This document shows positions 44,920-48,010 of a DNA stretch of 48,010 nt, piece after piece. The position numbers were made by a program, and so were the translations under genes. The DNA lies in assembly GCA_009379845.1 (NCBI GenBank), contig WHSZ01000049.1, positions 1 to 48,010 on the forward strand. The letters are read 5' to 3'. Source of the DNA: Pseudonocardiaceae bacterium (GTDB lineage: Bacteria; Actinomycetota; Actinomycetes; Mycobacteriales; Pseudonocardiaceae). The notes under the pieces were generated by a model that saw nothing but the letters and a program-made list of their open reading frames with translations, was not told the DNA's origin and did no database searches. Numbering within the stretch: position 1 is the first letter of the stretch; every line of letters starts with the position of its first letter.

Positions 44920-46116
44920 TCAGCCGCGAGCTTTGTATTCGCGCAGCAGCCCGCGGCTGATGATGGTCTTCTGGATCTCGCTGGTGCCCTCTCCGATCAG
45001 CAGGAACGGCGCCTCGCGCATCAGCCGCTCGATCTCGTACTCCTTCGAGTAGCCGTAGCCGCCGTGGATGCGGAATGCCTCCTGGGTGACTTCGGCGCAG
45101 TACTCGCTCGCGATCAGCTTCGCCATCCCTGCTTCCACATCGTTGCGTTCGCCGGCGTCCTTCATCCGCGCGGCGTTCACCATCATCAGATGCGCCGCCT
45201 CGACCTTGGTGGCCATCTCGGCGAGCTTGAACGCGATCGCCTGGTGCTCGGCGATCGGCTTGCCGAAGGTGCTGCGTTGCTGGGCGTAGTCGATCGCCAG
45301 CTCGAAAGCCCGGATCGCGATGCCGCAGGCGCGCGCGGCGACGTTCACCCTGCCGACCTCGATGCCGTCCATCATGAACGGGAAGCCCTTACCCGGCGCC
45401 TCGCCGAGCACTTTGTCCGCCCCGATCCGGTACCCGTCGAAATACGCCTCGGTGGTGTCGACACCCTTGTAGCCCATTTTGTCGATCTTGCCGGGAATGG
45501 TCAGGCCCGGCGCCACTTCGCCATATCCCTCCGGCTTCTCGACCAGGAACGCGGTCAGGTTCTGGTGCGCCTTCTCGGCACCCTCGTCGGTTTTGACCAG
45601 CAGCGCGATCAGGTTCGAGCTGCCACCGTTGGTCAGCCACATTTTCGAACCGTCGATGACGTAGTCGTCCCCGTCCCTTTTCGCCCTTGTCTTGATCGCC
45701 GCGACATCGGATCCCAGATCCGGCTCGGACATCGAGAACGCGCCGCGAACCTCACCGCTCGCCATGCGCGGCAGGAAATGGTGCTTCTGCAATTCGGTTC
45801 CGTACCGGGAAATCATGTGCGCGACGATGAAATGCGTATTGATCACGCCGGATACGCTCATCCAGCCACGCGCGATTTCCTCGACCGCGAGCGCGTAGGT
45901 CAGCAGCGACTCACCGAGGCCGCCGTATTCCTCCGGAATGGTGAGACCGAACAGCCCCATCTCCTTCATGCCCTCGACGATCTCGGACGGATAAGTATCC
46001 GAGTGTTCGAGTTCGGTGGCGTTCGGAATCACCTCCTTGTCCACGAATTCGCGCACCGTGGCAAGGATTTCGGACTGGACATCGGTGAGACCGGGGGTCT
46101 GCGCAAGGCGAGCCAT
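44920..46116 (-). CDS. Acyl-CoA dehydrogenase (FadE19-like)
   Basis: The 398-residue product has the three acyl-CoA dehydrogenase domains: N-terminal helices (1-120), beta domain (AFSMSEPDLGSDVAAIKT), and C-terminal helices with the catalytic-glutamate region LIGEGTSEIQK. It oxidises an acyl-CoA to enoyl-CoA with FAD, passing electrons to ETF. The likely substrate is a short or branched chain; Rv2500c (FadE19) is the recalled relative. ATG at 46116. Confidence 0.93.
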   Translation of the reverse strand: MARLAQTPGLTDVQSEILATVREFVDKEVIPNATELEHSDTYPSEIVEGMKEMGLFGLTIPEEYGGLGESLLTYALAVEEIARGWMSVSGVINTHFIVAHMISRYGTELQKHHFLPRMASGEVRGAFSMSEPDLGSDVAAIKTRAKRDGDDYVIDGSKMWLTNGGSSNLIALLVKTDEGAEKAHQNLTAFLVEKPEGYGEVAPGLTIPGKIDKMGYKGVDTTEAYFDGYRIGADKVLGEAPGKGFPFMMDGIEVGRVNVAARACGIAIRAFELAIDYAQQRSTFGKPIAEHQAIAFKLAEMATKVEAAHLMMVNAARMKDAGERNDVEAGMAKLIASEYCAEVTQEAFRIHGGYGYSKEYEIERLMREAPFLLIGEGTSEIQKTIISRGLLREYKARG

Positions 46117-46306
46117 GGACCTTCCCTCTCGTCGCTGCGTATCGGGAGTATCGGGCCAGCGGCACCCGAGATTTAGTTACCCCGGAGTATGCATCGAGTT
46201 AACGCCCGTTCGCGCTATGAGTGTGCTCACCCGGGTACCGTTCTGCTCGCCGCGCGAAACCTCGGGGTGGCTTCCCGCGTCCGAGCGGCGTGAAAGGAGC
46301 AGCCAG

Positions 46307-46675
46307 ATGACGACGCCGACACCGGAGCACCCCGAGCAGCCCCATGCCGCGCCGCCGGCACCGCCGCCCGGTTACCACTACCCGTCGCCTTACGGATACG
46401 GGTATCCGGCGCCGCGTCCGACAAACACCATGGCGATCGTCTCGCTGGTGATGGTGTTCGTGTTCGCGCCACTGGCCATCGTGTTCGGCGCCATCGCGAA
46501 GAAGCAGATCCGGCAGACGGGCGAGCAGGGCTCCGGATTCGCCACCGGTGGACTGATCGGCGGCATCGTGGTCACCGTGCTCTACGTGCTACTGATCGTC
46601 GGCCTGATCCTGTACTTCGTGTGGCTCGTCGACCTGATCAACGACACCACGGACCGGGTCGGCCGGCCCGTCTAA
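46307..46675 (+). CDS. DUF4190 membrane protein
   Basis: The 122-residue product has a Pro/Tyr-rich cytoplasmic N-terminus (PPPGYHYPSPYGYGYPAPRP) and two membrane segments (AIVSLVMVFVFAPLAIVFGA, VVTVLYVLLIVGLILYFVWL), with the DUF4190 IAKKQIRQTGEQGSGFA linker. The RBS AAAGGAGC precedes the ATG. Function unknown; divergent from the acyl-CoA dehydrogenase gene. Confidence 0.85.
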   Translation: MTTPTPEHPEQPHAAPPAPPPGYHYPSPYGYGYPAPRPTNTMAIVSLVMVFVFAPLAIVFGAIAKKQIRQTGEQGSGFATGGLIGGIVVTVLYVLLIVGLILYFVWLVDLINDTTDRVGRPV

Positions 46676-46694
46676 CCGGGCCGCACCGCCGAGG

Positions 46695-47573
46695 TCACGA
46701 CTCGCTCGAGGCGTCCTCGGGTACCCGGGCGGGTGGCACCGTGGCTTCGCCGTCCGTGATGGCCTCGGGCTCGCCGTCCGTGGTCGTATCCGCCGATCCG
46801 GCCGGTTCCTTCGTCGCCTCGCCGGGCGTGGACCGCTCAAGGAACCGGAGCAGCTCGACCGGGAACGGCAGCACCAGCGTGGAGTTCTTCTCCGCCGCCA
46901 CGTCGACGACGGTCTCCAGTAGCCGCAGTTGCAGGGCACCGGGCGTGTTCTGCATCCGTGCCGCGGCGTGGGACAGCTTCTCCGAAGCCTGCAGCTCGCC
47001 GTCCGCCGAGATGACCCTTGCCCGGCGCTCCCGTTCCGCTTCGGCCTGCCTGGACATCGACCGCTTCATCGCCTCGGGCAGCGCGACGTCCTTGATCTCC
47101 ACCCGGTCGATGTTCACGCCCCAGCTCACCGCGGGGCTGTCGATCATGAGCTCCAGCCCCTCGTTCAGGCGCTCCCGGTTGGAAAGCAGGTCGTCCAGAT
47201 CGCTCTTGCCGATGATGGAGCGCAACGAGGTCTGCGCGACCTGCCCCATCGCGAACCGGTAGTCCTCCACGTTGACGATCGCCCTGCGCGGGTCGACCAC
47301 GTTGAAGTACAGCACCGCGTCCACCCGCACCGTGACGTTGTCCCGTGTGATGCCGTCCTGGCCGGGCACCGGCATCGTCACGATCTGCATGTTGACTTTT
47401 CGCATCCGGTCGATGAACGGGATGATCAGCGCGAGTCCCGGTTCCAGCGGGGCGCTGACCACTCTGCCGAGGCGGAAAACCAACCCTCGTTCGTACTGTT
47501 TGATGATCCGGACGCTTGAGCCGATCAGCACGGCTACGAGCGCGCCAGCTCCGACAATAAGTTCCATTAGCAT
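46695..47573 (-). CDS. SPFH/band-7 membrane scaffold protein
   Basis: The 292-residue product has one N-terminal membrane segment (about 3-20, LIVGAGALVAVLIGSSV), a band-7 domain (VRIIKQYERGLVFRLGRV ... VEIKDVALPEAM) and a Ala/Glu-rich helix (MSRQAEAERERRARVISADG). It is slipin/stomatin-like; such proteins oligomerise at the membrane and may control proteases or lipid domains. No NfeD partner gene is next to it. ATG at 47573 behind GGGAGCGG. Confidence 0.9.
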   Translation of the reverse strand: MLMELIVGAGALVAVLIGSSVRIIKQYERGLVFRLGRVVSAPLEPGLALIIPFIDRMRKVNMQIVTMPVPGQDGITRDNVTVRVDAVLYFNVVDPRRAIVNVEDYRFAMGQVAQTSLRSIIGKSDLDDLLSNRERLNEGLELMIDSPAVSWGVNIDRVEIKDVALPEAMKRSMSRQAEAERERRARVISADGELQASEKLSHAAARMQNTPGALQLRLLETVVDVAAEKNSTLVLPFPVELLRFLERSTPGEATKEPAGSADTTTDGEPEAITDGEATVPPARVPEDASSES

Positions 47574-47661
47574 GGCCGCTCCCAAATACCGAGACCACCA
47601 TGCTACGCCGGAGCGCGGGCAAACCGCATTATGCATCCATATTGGGGTTTGCCGGGCGCCG

Positions 47662-48010
47662 CTACTGCTGCGGCGGGGTCCAGCGGTCGGTCCTGGTCAT
47701 CCCGGCCGCGCGGCCCTTCCCGGCGATCACCAGGGCCATCTTCCTGGACGCCTCGTCGATCATCTCGTCGCCGAGCATCGCGGAGCCCTTCTTCCCGCCG
47801 GCTTCCGAGGTGAAGTAGTCGTAGGCGTCCAGGATGTTCTCCGCGTGGTCGTAGTCTTCCTGGCGCGGGCTGAACAGCTCGTTGGACGCCTCGACCTGAC
47901 TGGGGTGCAGCACCCACTTGCCGTCGAAGCCGAGCGCGGCCGCGCGGCCGGCGACCCGCTTGAACCCGTCCAGATCCTTGATCTGCAGGTACGGGCCGTC
48001 GATGGCCTGC
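47662..48010 (-). CDS. CitE-type CoA-ester lyase, C-terminal part (runs off window)
   Basis: About 115 C-terminal codons read DGPYLQIKDLDGFKRVAGRA then a LGFDGKWVLHPSQVEASNEL core and end in TRTDRWTPPQQ. This is the end of a HpcH/HpaI-type lyase of the CitE family (Rv2498c-like, from memory), which splits beta-hydroxyacyl-CoAs such as citramalyl-CoA. The metal site and most of the barrel lie beyond the window. Confidence 0.9.
   Translation of the reverse strand, partial: QAIDGPYLQIKDLDGFKRVAGRAAALGFDGKWVLHPSQVEASNELFSPRQEDYDHAENILDAYDYFTSEAGGKKGSAMLGDEMIDEASRKMALVIAGKGRAAGMTRTDRWTPPQQ

Overview
The window is high-GC actinobacterial chromosome with short intergenic gaps, many GTG starts and many 4-base (ATGA/GTGA) gene overlaps. 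Gene content (MoeZ, DUF3152, DUF3107, TIGR02569, an LpqY-SugABC-like importer, F420-type luciferase-like oxidoreductase, AurF-type di-iron protein) points to the Pseudonocardiales (Amycolatopsis/Saccharomonospora-like), close to but outside the mycobacteria. No tRNA, rRNA or CRISPR array was seen.

Region 1 (1-13,360). An IS630-type transposase start lies at the left edge, next to a HemD-domain protein whose stop codon sits at the apparent IS junction. A WYL-type regulator faces a DUF3224 gene across a palindrome. Then comes a complete minus-strand nitrate/nitrite assimilation cluster, in transcription order: nitrate reductase (nasC), its FAD/[2Fe-2S] partner (nasB), nitrate transporter (narK), NADH-nitrite reductase (nirB, nirD), the HemD-winged-helix regulator NnaR, and a sirohydrochlorin chelatase that supplies siroheme for NirB. 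Most neighbours overlap by a few bases.

Region 2 (13,500-26,900). This is a block whose core order resembles M. tuberculosis Rv3205c-Rv3212 (recalled from memory): TIGR02569, MoeZ, DUF3152, TetR, DUF3107, ferritin-like protein, DEAD-box helicase, and a membrane-anchored beta-propeller-like protein. Inserted in it are a P-loop kinase-like gene, two alpha/beta hydrolases, and an AurF-type oxygenase with a divergent TetR and a DUF4873 protein.

Region 3 (26,960-34,510). Mixed housekeeping and accessory genes: a hydrolase, an F420-type oxidoreductase, RecB-like nuclease, MarC, PHP phosphoesterase, PH-domain membrane protein, Nudix hydrolase, DUF2332 and a MaoC hydratase.

Region 4 (34,511-44,800). 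A CorA Mg2+ channel is preceded by a 380-base leader that holds a 24-codon ORF with a very strong ribosome binding site. A 31-residue membrane peptide, a metallophosphoesterase and a ParB-like protein with an in-frame amber codon follow. Two membrane proteins and an lpqY-sugA-sugB-sugC-type trehalose/sugar importer lie on the other strand, then a YflT-type stress protein.

Region 5 (44,900-48,010). An acyl-CoA dehydrogenase, a DUF4190 protein, an SPFH/band-7 protein and the 3' end of a CitE-type CoA-ester lyase. With the MaoC gene 10 kb away these look like a split branched-chain acyl-CoA degradation set.

The most unusual pattern is a series of different short direct repeats (units of 9, 13, 19 and 36 bases), each of which starts on or spans a stop codon. 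Other oddities are an in-frame 39-base tandem duplication inside a hydrolase, a near-perfect 44-base palindrome that contains a gene's stop codon, the amber codon in the ParB-like gene, and the HemD paralogue apparently cut by an IS630 element.
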